A stretch of DNA of 64,000 nucleotides from Alkalinema sp. FACHB-956. GTDB taxonomy: Bacteria > Cyanobacteriota > Cyanobacteriia > Leptolyngbyales > Leptolyngbyaceae. A program made the position numbers and the translations under genes. How positions within the stretch are numbered: position 1 is the stretch's first letter; each line of letters opens with the position of its first letter. Where the stretch lies: contig NZ_JACJRC010000010.1 in NCBI RefSeq assembly GCF_014697025.1, positions 113,934 through 177,933 on the forward strand. The letters run 5' to 3'. The notes below the pieces were generated by a model. That model made no database searches. It was not told where the DNA came from and saw nothing but the letters and a program-made list of their open reading frames with translations. Of this stretch, positions 11,125 through 19,325 are shown one piece after another.

Positions 11125-12058
11125 GGTTAAAATTAATCTTCTCCGACACAAGGTAGTGAGGTCTACCCTTGACTTCGTCAAAGATAGCGCCAATGTATTC
11201 GCCAATAAACCCTAGACAAATCAGCTGAATCCCAGTAGATAGGGCAATCATAATCACCAGGGTTGTCCATCCCGAGGGCAACGAAGCATAAAAAAAGTAT
11301 TGAACAAACGCAATGACCGCGTAGATCAAACTAAAAAATGCAAATATCGTACCTGCCAAAATTGAAAGCTGCAATGGGCGTTTGCTAAAAGCAACAATTC
11401 CGTGCAAACCAAAGCGTACCATTCTCCGCAGAGAATATTTGGTGGTGCCTGCAAAGCGATCGCGAGCCCGAAATCGTACGCCCACACTATTGAACCCAAC
11501 CCAGCTAAACAGCCCTCGCATAAACTGGTTGCGTTCTCGAATTTGCGTCTGAAAGGTTTCAATTACCGATCGAGACACCAGCCGGAAATCTGCCGCACTT
11601 TCTGAAATGGGAATCTCAGAAATCCAATTAATAAACCGATAAAATAATCGCGAGGTCCAGCGCTTAAAGAGACTACTTTGCCTTGCATCTTCCCGCAAAG
11701 TGTAAACAATTTCGTAGCCCTGTTCATATTTTTCTAGCATTGCTGGAATGAGTTCCGGCGGGTGTTGCAAATCCCCATCCATCATCACCACCACATCCGC
11801 ATCACAGTGGTCAATCCCAGCCAGCAAAGACATTTGATGACCAAACCGATTGGATAATGCCAAAACCTGGACAGTGGGATCTTTTTGGGCAATTCGCCTC
11901 AGAATGGGGAGGGTTTGATCCGTACAGCGATCGACCACAAAGAGTATCGTTGAGTGATACCCTACCAGCCGAGACAGCACCGCCGAAAGCTCTGTGTAAA
12001 AAGCCTCAATGACACTTTCTTCGTTATAAATGGGGCTAATTACCGTTAGAGTTTTCAT
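11117..12058 (-). CDS. Family 2 glycosyltransferase, membrane-anchored (GtrB/DPM1-like)
   Basis: A 313-residue protein with a GT-A fold N-terminal domain (TVISPIYNEESVIEAF at the start, the catalytic DGDLQHPP metal-binding motif near residue 93) and two C-terminal membrane helices (about residues 228-295). This is the architecture of enzymes that transfer a sugar from a nucleotide donor to a polyprenyl phosphate or similar lipid. It overlaps the next upstream gene by 4 bases (ATGA) and the downstream methyltransferase by 8 bases, so these genes are almost certainly one transcription unit. Confidence 0.92.
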   Translation of the reverse strand: MKTLTVISPIYNEESVIEAFYTELSAVLSRLVGYHSTILFVVDRCTDQTLPILRRIAQKDPTVQVLALSNRFGHQMSLLAGIDHCDADVVVMMDGDLQHPPELIPAMLEKYEQGYEIVYTLREDARQSSLFKRWTSRLFYRFINWISEIPISESAADFRLVSRSVIETFQTQIRERNQFMRGLFSWVGFNSVGVRFRARDRFAGTTKYSLRRMVRFGLHGIVAFSKRPLQLSILAGTIFAFFSLIYAVIAFVQYFFYASLPSGWTTLVIMIALSTGIQLICLGFIGEYIGAIFDEVKGRPHYLVSEKINFNHE

Positions 12059-13032
12059 AGCGCAAAGCAGGGGTTGACCGTTAGGTAGTCTAATACTCGC
12101 TGAAGCGTCCCGTCTAGATCCAAGTGGGGCACGCCATGGATAAACCGTTCTAGCTTTTGCGTACAGCCATAATGCACGGGAATATCTAGGGTTTTAAAGC
12201 GATCGGGATCGACCTTGACCTCCACCGCCACCCCAGATAGCTGAATCAACCGCTGCAACAAGTCCGCCATCACCACGCCCTGCCCAGAACAAATATTAAT
12301 CACCTCTCCATAGGCTTGGGGATTTTGCAGCAACTGCCAGTAGATCCGAACCGTGGATTCAACATCAATAAAATCGCGAGAACTGCCCAGATTCCCCACC
12401 TCAATTACCGGGGGTTGTTGCCCCAGACCAATTTTCACAACTTGGGTCGCAAAGCTCTGCACCGATAAATGGCGGGGCATCCCAGGGCCAATGATGTTAA
12501 AGGGGCGCACCATCACCAGGGGTCTACCCATTCTCGCAGCAGCCATTCCCAAGTGGGTCTGGGCAAGTTTGCTGATGCCATAGTGGTGGTAGGGAGACAC
12601 CGGAGTGTTTTCATGGATCGGCACCTGTTCAGGCGTAATCACCCCGTATTCCGCCGAGGTTCCCACCAGTAGGGTGGGACAGTTTGCTGCTAGCCCACTC
12701 AGGTCTAGGGCATGGAGCAAGGCCGCCGCGTAGGAGACATTCACCCGATAGAACGTGACGGGATCCGCCGCACTGGCGACCCCTGCCAAGTGAAAGCAGT
12801 AGTCCGGCTGTACCCGATCGAAAATGCTGGCGAGTTCCTGGGAATGGGTGATGTCAGCGATCGTAAAATGCTGCTGGACAGTCTCGTCGGATGGCTCCGG
12901 TGGATGCATCCCCATCGTGTAGACAGTGACGCCCTGAGACTTCAGGTAGGTGGCTAAATGCTTGCCACAGAAACCACCGGCCCCCGTCATCAATACCTTT
13001 GTTGTGGCTGGAGTCATAGCTGGAGCCGTCAT
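12055..13032 (-). CDS. rmd: SDR-family nucleotide-sugar reductase/epimerase, Rmd-like
   Basis: A 325-residue extended short-chain dehydrogenase. It has the NAD(P)-binding TGAGGFCGKHL at residues 16-26, the catalytic YHHYGISK (Tyr-x3-Lys), and the VRPFNIIGPG motif. The general look is that of GDP-6-deoxy-4-keto-mannose reductase (Rmd), which turns the Gmd product into GDP-D-rhamnose. A Gmd gene three loci upstream supplies the matching substrate, which supports the call, but an epimerase/reductase of another keto-sugar cannot be excluded. The ATG at 13032 overlaps the preceding stop (ATGA). Confidence 0.75.
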   Translation of the reverse strand: MTAPAMTPATTKVLMTGAGGFCGKHLATYLKSQGVTVYTMGMHPPEPSDETVQQHFTIADITHSQELASIFDRVQPDYCFHLAGVASAADPVTFYRVNVSYAAALLHALDLSGLAANCPTLLVGTSAEYGVITPEQVPIHENTPVSPYHHYGISKLAQTHLGMAAARMGRPLVMVRPFNIIGPGMPRHLSVQSFATQVVKIGLGQQPPVIEVGNLGSSRDFIDVESTVRIYWQLLQNPQAYGEVINICSGQGVVMADLLQRLIQLSGVAVEVKVDPDRFKTLDIPVHYGCTQKLERFIHGVPHLDLDGTLQRVLDYLTVNPCFAL

Positions 13033-13748
13033 AGGCCGGATGGAATAAACTCTTCGGGATTTTCGACAAATCGGCTCACTGCTACTTGATAGTCATCGAC
13101 TCGGCCAATATCCAGCCAATAGCAAGGTTCGCGATAGCAATAAACGGGATGCTGATTCTGAGACAATTGCATCATCAGTTCGGGAATATCCAAATATTCA
13201 CCGGGCTTGAGATAGGGGAGGATTTTTTGTTTATTTAAAACATTGACCCCCATACTGACATCAAAGTGATAGACTGGCTTTTCTCGATAACAGAGGAGTT
13301 GGGATTGCTCGTTAGTCTCAATCACCCCAAAATCAATTTTGACTTCCCGTTGGTAGAGCCCGATCGTGGCAGCAGCCTGGTTTGCTTTGTGATATTGAAT
13401 CAGGTTGCTAAATCTCATGGTCGTCAGCAGGTCGCCATTCAGGATTAAAAAGTCCTGCTCCAACCGATCGAGCACTAAGGAAATCGGCCCTGCTGTTCCT
13501 AAGGGCTTCTCTTCTAGGGAATAGCTAATTTTGAGGCCCAACCGTTCACCATTTTGAAAGAATGCCTCAATCAAGTGACTGAGATAGCCAACTGCCAAAA
13601 TCACCTCAGTAATGCCTGCTGCTTTCAATTGGCGCAGCAAAATTTCTAAGATTGGGTAATCTCCCACTGGCATCAAGGGCTTAGGCAGCACCGTGGTATA
13701 GGGATAGAGCCGAGTACCTTTCCCCCCGGCCAACACTAACGCCTGCAT
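13029..13748 (-). CDS. Sugar-1-phosphate nucleotidyltransferase
   Basis: A 239-residue GT-A-like nucleotidyltransferase. The nucleotide-binding signature LAGGKGTRLYPYT is at the N-terminus, followed by PKPLMPVGDYPILE, and the metal-binding LNGDLL near residue 106. It activates a sugar phosphate; resemblance and neighbours (Gmd, Rmd-like) suggest mannose-1-phosphate guanylyltransferase, giving GDP-mannose, but glucose-1-phosphate thymidylyl- or cytidylyltransferase activity is possible. I chose ATG 13748 because GAGG lies 6 bases before it; a GTG at 13760 would overlap the previous gene. Confidence 0.87.
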   Translation of the reverse strand: MQALVLAGGKGTRLYPYTTVLPKPLMPVGDYPILEILLRQLKAAGITEVILAVGYLSHLIEAFFQNGERLGLKISYSLEEKPLGTAGPISLVLDRLEQDFLILNGDLLTTMRFSNLIQYHKANQAAATIGLYQREVKIDFGVIETNEQSQLLCYREKPVYHFDVSMGVNVLNKQKILPYLKPGEYLDIPELMMQLSQNQHPVYCYREPCYWLDIGRVDDYQVAVSRFVENPEEFIPSGL

Positions 13749-13756
13749 CCTGCACC

Positions 13757-14755
13757 TCACACGCTATATTGATCGGTTTTGAAGAAGTTTAAATTGGCTT
13801 GCACAAAGTCGATCGTCGCTTGCAGACCTTGTTCTAAAGAATATTGTGGTTGCCAGTTCGCAATCTCCGCAGCTTTGGAATTATTACAGATCAAGGTAAA
13901 AACTTCACTATTGCTGGGGCGAACCCGCGCTTGATCGGCTTCAATCGGTTTATCAACCCCCATCAAGGACAAAATCGTGTGAGCCAGTTCTCCGATCGTG
14001 ATGCCTTTGCCGTAGCCCACATTTGTCACTTGACCAATACAGCTTTCCGACTCCGCCACTTTGATAAAGCCGGACACGGTGTCTTTGACAAAGTTTAAGT
14101 CGCGCACCGGATCAAGGGAACCAAGTCGAATACTAGGCTGGGTAAAGGCTTGACTGATAATCGTCGGAATCACAGCCCGAGCCGATTGACGGGGCCCGTA
14201 GGTATTGAACGGACGAATGGTCGAGACCGGCAGACCGAAGGCTAAATAATAACTTTCTGCCATTTTATCCGCTGCAATTTTGGAGGCGGAGTAGGGCGAT
14301 TGGCCTTGGAGGGGATGCTGTTCATCGATCGGGGTATAGATCGCCGTCCCGTAGGTTTCGGACGTTGAGGTATGGACAATCCGCTCCAAGTCAAAATGGC
14401 GCGCTGCTTCCACCACATTCAGCGTTCCTTCAATGTTGGTCTTTAGATAGCTGCGGGGCGCAACATAGGAATAGGGAATCCCAATCAAAGCGGCCAAGTG
14501 AAAGACGATCGCTTTCCCTTTGACCTGGCGCATGACAAAATCACTGTCTTCGATATTCCCAGATACCACTTGGAGCGATTTTTTATAGTCCTGTGGCAAA
14601 AACTCCAGATTTCCCCAGTCACTTCGAGAGCTATAGTGAATCATGGCGGTGACTTCAGCCCCTGCTTCAACCAACGCTTCACACAGATGACTGCCAATAA
14701 AACCGCCTGCCCCTGTAACTAAAACCTGTTTTCCAGTCCAGCTAAAGTTTTCCAT
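13757..14755 (-). CDS. NAD-dependent sugar 4,6-dehydratase, LegB-like
   Basis: A 332-residue extended SDR enzyme with TGAGGFIGSHL at the NAD site, SETYGTA, YSASKIAAD (catalytic Tyr and Lys) and IRPFNTYGPRQSARAVIP. The phrase HYSSRSDWGNLEFL after the first strand resembles the LegB class of nucleotide-amino-sugar 4,6-dehydratases more than Gmd or RfbB. Such enzymes make a 4-keto-6-deoxy sugar nucleotide. Eight bases separate it from the nucleotidyltransferase downstream, so they are probably co-translated. The true sugar nucleotide is not decided by sequence. Confidence 0.85.
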   Translation of the reverse strand: MENFSWTGKQVLVTGAGGFIGSHLCEALVEAGAEVTAMIHYSSRSDWGNLEFLPQDYKKSLQVVSGNIEDSDFVMRQVKGKAIVFHLAALIGIPYSYVAPRSYLKTNIEGTLNVVEAARHFDLERIVHTSTSETYGTAIYTPIDEQHPLQGQSPYSASKIAADKMAESYYLAFGLPVSTIRPFNTYGPRQSARAVIPTIISQAFTQPSIRLGSLDPVRDLNFVKDTVSGFIKVAESESCIGQVTNVGYGKGITIGELAHTILSLMGVDKPIEADQARVRPSNSEVFTLICNNSKAAEIANWQPQYSLEQGLQATIDFVQANLNFFKTDQYSV

Positions 14756-15000
14756 AGTCTCGCAAACGCCGTAAATATCTTGCTTAGGACGATCGACATA
14801 ATTCGATCGCGCCTTAGAACATTAACTAGAACTTGTATCAGCCTGTTCCCTGACTCAATGTAATCTGAATTGGGTTCCCTTGCTGAGCAAATTCTGATCG
14901 TTATCCCTCGCACCCCCAAGACAAATCAACGGTATTCAGCCCCTGTGCTCCAATCCCGACAGGTTGTTTCCAGCCAGTCTTCAGCCGAGGAAACAACGCT

Positions 15001-15062
15001 TGGAGCAATTTTACGCCTAGAGCAATTTTATGCCTGGAGCAATTTTACGCCTGGAGCAATTT
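15001..15062. repeat. 17-bp tandem repeat overlapping the gmd stop codon
   Basis: About 3.6 copies of TGGAGCAATTTTACGCC at 17-base spacing. The last copy and a half lie inside the gmd reading frame: they encode its final residues and its stop codon (15045-15047). The array therefore grew out of, or into, the 3' end of the gene. Confidence 0.9.
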
Positions 15063-16007
15063 AAGGTCGTACTCCACCATTAATTCAACCAATTGCTTGA
15101 AGGAATACTGAGGTTGCCACTGCAAATCGTGGCGGATTTTTTCGATCGAGCCGACCAGTTGAACTGCCTCATCGGGACGATAAAATGTCGGATCCACAGA
15201 TACAAAGTCCTGCCAGGTCAACCCAACAAAACCAAAAGCACACTCAACTAATTCGCGCACAGAATGGACTTCGCCACTGGCAATAATGTAATCATCCGGC
15301 ACATCTTGTTGTAGCATCAGCCACATGGCATACACCGCATCTTTGGCATAGCACCAATCCCGCTTGGCATCTAAATTCCCCAGTTTTAACTCCTGGAGCA
15401 ATCCCAGCTTGGCCATCGCCGCCCCGCGAGTAATCTTGCGAAACACAAATTCCGCCCCCCGACGCGGGGATTCATGGGTGTAGGTGATGCCGCAGCAGGC
15501 GTAGAGATTGTATTGTTGGCGGTAATTAATCGTCATCCAGTGGGCGTAAGCTTTAGCCACACCGTAGGGGTTACGGGGACGAAAGGCCGTGCGCTCCGTT
15601 TGGGGGGACTCATCCGGTTGCCCAAAGACTTCACTACTGGAGGCTTGATAAAATCGAGCATCGGGTTTGCAGCGACGAATCGACTCCAATAACCGCGACA
15701 CCCCTAACGCCGTATATTCTGCTGTCAGTGCTGGCTGTGTCCATGACAACGGGACGTAGCTTTGGGAAGCTAAATTATAAATTTCGTCGGGTTGAGCTTC
15801 TGTAATGACATCCATTAAGGAGCATTGATCAAGCAAGTCTCCGGACATGATTTTGACCCGATCGGCCAAGTGAGAAATCCGATCAAGATTTCCAGAACTA
15901 GATCGCCGCACGAGACCATACACCTCATAGTCTTTTTCCAGCAACAGCTCCGCCAAGTAAGAACCATCCTGTCCCGTCAGTCCTGTGATGAGTGCCTTTT
16001 TGGTCAT
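15045..16007 (-). CDS. gmd: GDP-mannose 4,6-dehydratase
   Basis: A 320-residue SDR enzyme that converts GDP-D-mannose to GDP-4-keto-6-deoxy-D-mannose, the branch point to GDP-fucose and GDP-rhamnose. Gmd hallmarks are TGLTGQDGSYLAELLL at the NADP site, NLASQSYVPLSW, QASSSEVFG, YGVAKAYAHW (catalytic Tyr and Lys) and HESPRRGAEFVFRKI with the conserved Arg pair. ATG 16007 has AGGAAA seven bases upstream. The last residues are encoded within a 17-bp tandem repeat, so the C-terminus may vary between strains. No fucose synthase is seen; an Rmd-like reductase lies downstream. Confidence 0.95.
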   Translation of the reverse strand: MTKKALITGLTGQDGSYLAELLLEKDYEVYGLVRRSSSGNLDRISHLADRVKIMSGDLLDQCSLMDVITEAQPDEIYNLASQSYVPLSWTQPALTAEYTALGVSRLLESIRRCKPDARFYQASSSEVFGQPDESPQTERTAFRPRNPYGVAKAYAHWMTINYRQQYNLYACCGITYTHESPRRGAEFVFRKITRGAAMAKLGLLQELKLGNLDAKRDWCYAKDAVYAMWLMLQQDVPDDYIIASGEVHSVRELVECAFGFVGLTWQDFVSVDPTFYRPDEAVQLVGSIEKIRHDLQWQPQYSFKQLVELMVEYDLKLLQA

Positions 16008-16160
16008 GGGTATTTCCTATGGAGATGGCCACCGCAAAGTCTAGCAAAGTAGCGACCCATGTAGCACAAGCCGCCATCTCCACCAGCGCTCACAATCACA
16101 GTTCTGCCCTCCCCCTAAAGATCATCCCGACCCAGCCCTGCACCCGGAGGATGGAATATC

Positions 16161-19100
16161 TCACTGGATCCCGATTCCCTTGAGAAGCTGTTGGGTACTT
16201 TGACACCAATCCAACCATTCTAAGGAACCGGATTGAGGGACTTCTCCACGATCGTAGAGTTGCAACCAGGTTTCTAGGGACAACGCCCACGCCTCCGGAG
16301 TCGTCCCCGCCAAGTAAAACGCATGATCACCCACCACCTCACGAAACACTGGAATATCCCGTGCAACGATCGGCAACCCTCGTTGAGCGGCCTCAATCAG
16401 GGGCAATCCAAATCCTTCTGCTTCAGAGGCTGCAATGAGGGCCGTACTGGCCCCATAGACTTGCTCAAGGTATTCATCACTAATGCCCTGGAGCCAGAAA
16501 AGACACTGATTGAGCTGGGAATGGTGACTTAATTGATGGACCAATGTCTCCACCATCCACCCAGCTTTGCCAACAATGACTAAATTGGCCTGAACACCCC
16601 GATCCCACAGTCGTTCAAAGGCAGCCAGCACTTGAGCATGGCCTTTTCGAGGTTCGACCGTCCCTACCATCAAAAAAGTTGGCCTCGTCATCAGATGGGC
16701 TAACACCGTGGACGCATCTTCTGGCATCCCTACCGTAGGCACTGAATTTTCCAGATCGGAGCCTAAGTGAAACCATTCAATCTTCAATTCATGCAATCGC
16801 TCCGGATGAGTCTTGATGAGCCATTGTCGCAGGTCATCCGCAACCGTTCGAGAAATACAGATTGCTCCATCTGCCTGAACAACCACCCGTAGCCAATTGC
16901 GAAACAGGCCTTCTGACTCCTTTGGAAAACAATGGGGCAGCAGCACCGGCAGAAGATCATAGACGACAAAATAGACTGGCACTCCTTGCTGGCGCATCAT
17001 CTGTAGAGAGTCCAGCATTTGAGTAAAAGCGTAGTGCACATCCAGACTCAAAAAGATGTCCCCTGAGGTAGTCTCCAGGCGATCATCCCACAGGATTTTC
17101 TGCGGACAGTTTAAAAATTTCAGGGTAAACTTTCGCGCATAGCGATATCCACCACTCTGGGGCGTAACGTAAACTGGCTCAATACGGTATCCCTTCGGAG
17201 GATGGAGCAAGAGTTCTCGTAGAATACTTCGGGTCACTCGCTCAATCCCTGTTTTCAAATCGTGCTGGACTAGCGCAGACACATCGACTAGGAGTTGTTT
17301 AAGACCTTTTTGATTGGGTAGACTGAGCGCGATCGCCGTAGAGACCTCAAGCAATTCATTTTGAGCTGGGGATGAATCCTCCAGACGGGCAATGGCTTGA
17401 ATCAGTTGAGTTCGATTCGCCGCCGCTTGGGCATAAAACTTCTCAATCACTGCCTGATATTGTTGAGTACATAACTCAGGCGAGTAGCGATGGAGAATTT
17501 CTTCGTGGGCGCGCTGCCCCAGGCGTTCACGACGGGATTGATCTACCTTCAGCACTTCCAAGGCTTCAGTCAATTCATCGTCACTAAATTCATCCGGTAA
17601 CATCCACGCCACATCCGGTGACAATTCCGCCATTGAACCATGGGCATTGGCGATCGTCGGCAAGCCATAGTTCATGCAATCCAGCAAAGATGCTGACGTC
17701 TCCCCTCGAGAGAGTGTCCGCAGCTGCACCGCCACGTCACTCGCAACCAAGTAATTTTGAAACGCGGAACCATCAACCCAGCCCGTGATGCGAATTCGAT
17801 TCTGTAACCCGCTGGACTTAATGGTCTGTAGGATTTGGTTACCATAGTCTCCTCCCCCATGATTCCCCACAAACAGCAAGAGACAGCGTTTGTCTTGGGC
17901 AAGAGACGACCTAAGCCAGGCGTCTAATAGTCGATGATTTTGTTTTGTAATGCCGAGAATCCCAAAACAGGAAACAATGAAGGCATTTTCTTCGAGACCC
18001 AGCTTTTGTCGAGCCAGCCGTTTATCCATGTTTTCTGCAGGCTTCCGCAACAGCGGAATCACTGACCAAGCCTGAGCGATCTCTGAACCATACCACTGTT
18101 GAGCCAGCTTCGAGGGCTGAGTAGAATGCACAATCACGCCGATCGCCTGTTGCAAAATACTCAGATTACAGGGATAACGAAACACCACATCAGAAAGATC
18201 CGCAGCATGCCAGCGTTCGCATAGAGCCCCATAACCATGGGCGTGATACAGCTCCCGAGACCATTCCTCTGGAACAAATCCCTGCAAATCACGATGGGCT
18301 TGGATATGCCCTAGGAAAAAATCATGTAGAACAATCACACCAGGAAACCGCTCTATCAAGTCAAACATATGTTGATGAAACGGCGAATTCCCAAAGTGGT
18401 AAAGGATACGATCGTAATGTTCTACATTTTGAACAAACCAATCCACACTGCGAATCGGGAGGTTATCGCAAACCCAGGAATCCGAGACTTCTGCCTGAGC
18501 AACAATCACATCAATCTCATAGTAGCGGGCTAGTTCTGGCAGCAGTTCAGCACTATAATCCGCAATGCCACTCCGCTCAGGGGGGAGGGGCGAGAGAAAC
18601 GCTAATTTAGGAAGCTGTTCACTAATAGGGAACGATGGCGGACAGAAGGTCGATCGTTCAGCGTACAAACGCTCTAGGGCAACAATAAATTGCTGTGCAC
18701 AACCACTCCAATCACTTTGATCTCCCGCAGCAAGATTCACTACTTTTTGATCTGACCAGTCTAAATGCTGTATCCCTTGCTGACGTAAAGCTTCAGAAGT
18801 GACAAGAATTTGGTCAGCACAAGCCAACTGCTTGACCTGATCTGAAAACCACGCTTGAAAGCGCGGATCTCCCTGATGAGTTTGCTGATGCAGCCACTGT
18901 GTTAAGTCAAATAAAGTCACCACCGTTAGGATGGAACGCACAAACTTACCCAGACTGGTTACAGCATCTTCTTCAAAACCTTCAAACCAATTTGCAACCC
19001 ACACAATATCGGGGTTGAGACTTGCAAGAAATGCCTCACGGGTGAGTTCTGCCACTTGGCGTCGCCATGCATTATCCGGATTCTGCGCACTCACAGGAGC

Positions 19101-19322
19101 GGCGGCATACCAAACCCGAATGTTTTGCTGAGGGAGTAACCCCTGAAGTTTGGCGCGAATCGGTTCGATCGTTGCCGGAAAAAGGCCATTCAAAGCGATT
19201 ATGATTTCATGTTTGCCTCGATGACGAACAATTTCTTGGAGCAGTCTCAGAGAAGACTCACTCACTTCCCCAGCTTGAGAATTAACCGATTGAGCCCCTT
19301 GCAAGTCAACAACAATTCTCAT
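16161..19322 (-). CDS. Large glycosyltransferase with two GT4 modules
   Basis: A 1053-residue cytoplasmic protein. Residues 1-230 resemble a GT-B N-terminal half (MRIVVDLQGAQS opening). A first full GT4-like module runs about 235-640 (starts LAFLSPLPPERSGIADYS; donor-site region SRGETSASLLDCMNYGLP near 539). A second runs about 670-1050 (LLVDVSALVQHDLKTGIERV; FLMVGTVEPRKGH near 881; donor motif EAEGFGLPLIEA near 965). Only the second has the full E-x7-E type motif; in the first the second Glu position looks changed, so it may act on a different donor or be inactive. Two GT modules in one chain suggest sequential addition of sugars to one glycan. Three bases separate it from the next upstream gene. 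Confidence 0.88.
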   Translation of the reverse strand: MRIVVDLQGAQSVNSQAGEVSESSLRLLQEIVRHRGKHEIIIALNGLFPATIEPIRAKLQGLLPQQNIRVWYAAAPVSAQNPDNAWRRQVAELTREAFLASLNPDIVWVANWFEGFEEDAVTSLGKFVRSILTVVTLFDLTQWLHQQTHQGDPRFQAWFSDQVKQLACADQILVTSEALRQQGIQHLDWSDQKVVNLAAGDQSDWSGCAQQFIVALERLYAERSTFCPPSFPISEQLPKLAFLSPLPPERSGIADYSAELLPELARYYEIDVIVAQAEVSDSWVCDNLPIRSVDWFVQNVEHYDRILYHFGNSPFHQHMFDLIERFPGVIVLHDFFLGHIQAHRDLQGFVPEEWSRELYHAHGYGALCERWHAADLSDVVFRYPCNLSILQQAIGVIVHSTQPSKLAQQWYGSEIAQAWSVIPLLRKPAENMDKRLARQKLGLEENAFIVSCFGILGITKQNHRLLDAWLRSSLAQDKRCLLLFVGNHGGGDYGNQILQTIKSSGLQNRIRITGWVDGSAFQNYLVASDVAVQLRTLSRGETSASLLDCMNYGLPTIANAHGSMAELSPDVAWMLPDEFSDDELTEALEVLKVDQSRRERLGQRAHEEILHRYSPELCTQQYQAVIEKFYAQAAANRTQLIQAIARLEDSSPAQNELLEVSTAIALSLPNQKGLKQLLVDVSALVQHDLKTGIERVTRSILRELLLHPPKGYRIEPVYVTPQSGGYRYARKFTLKFLNCPQKILWDDRLETTSGDIFLSLDVHYAFTQMLDSLQMMRQQGVPVYFVVYDLLPVLLPHCFPKESEGLFRNWLRVVVQADGAICISRTVADDLRQWLIKTHPERLHELKIEWFHLGSDLENSVPTVGMPEDASTVLAHLMTRPTFLMVGTVEPRKGHAQVLAAFERLWDRGVQANLVIVGKAGWMVETLVHQLSHHSQLNQCLFWLQGISDEYLEQVYGASTALIAASEAEGFGLPLIEAAQRGLPIVARDIPVFREVVGDHAFYLAGTTPEAWALSLETWLQLYDRGEVPQSGSLEWLDWCQSTQQLLKGIGIQ

Positions 19323-19325
19323 CCG

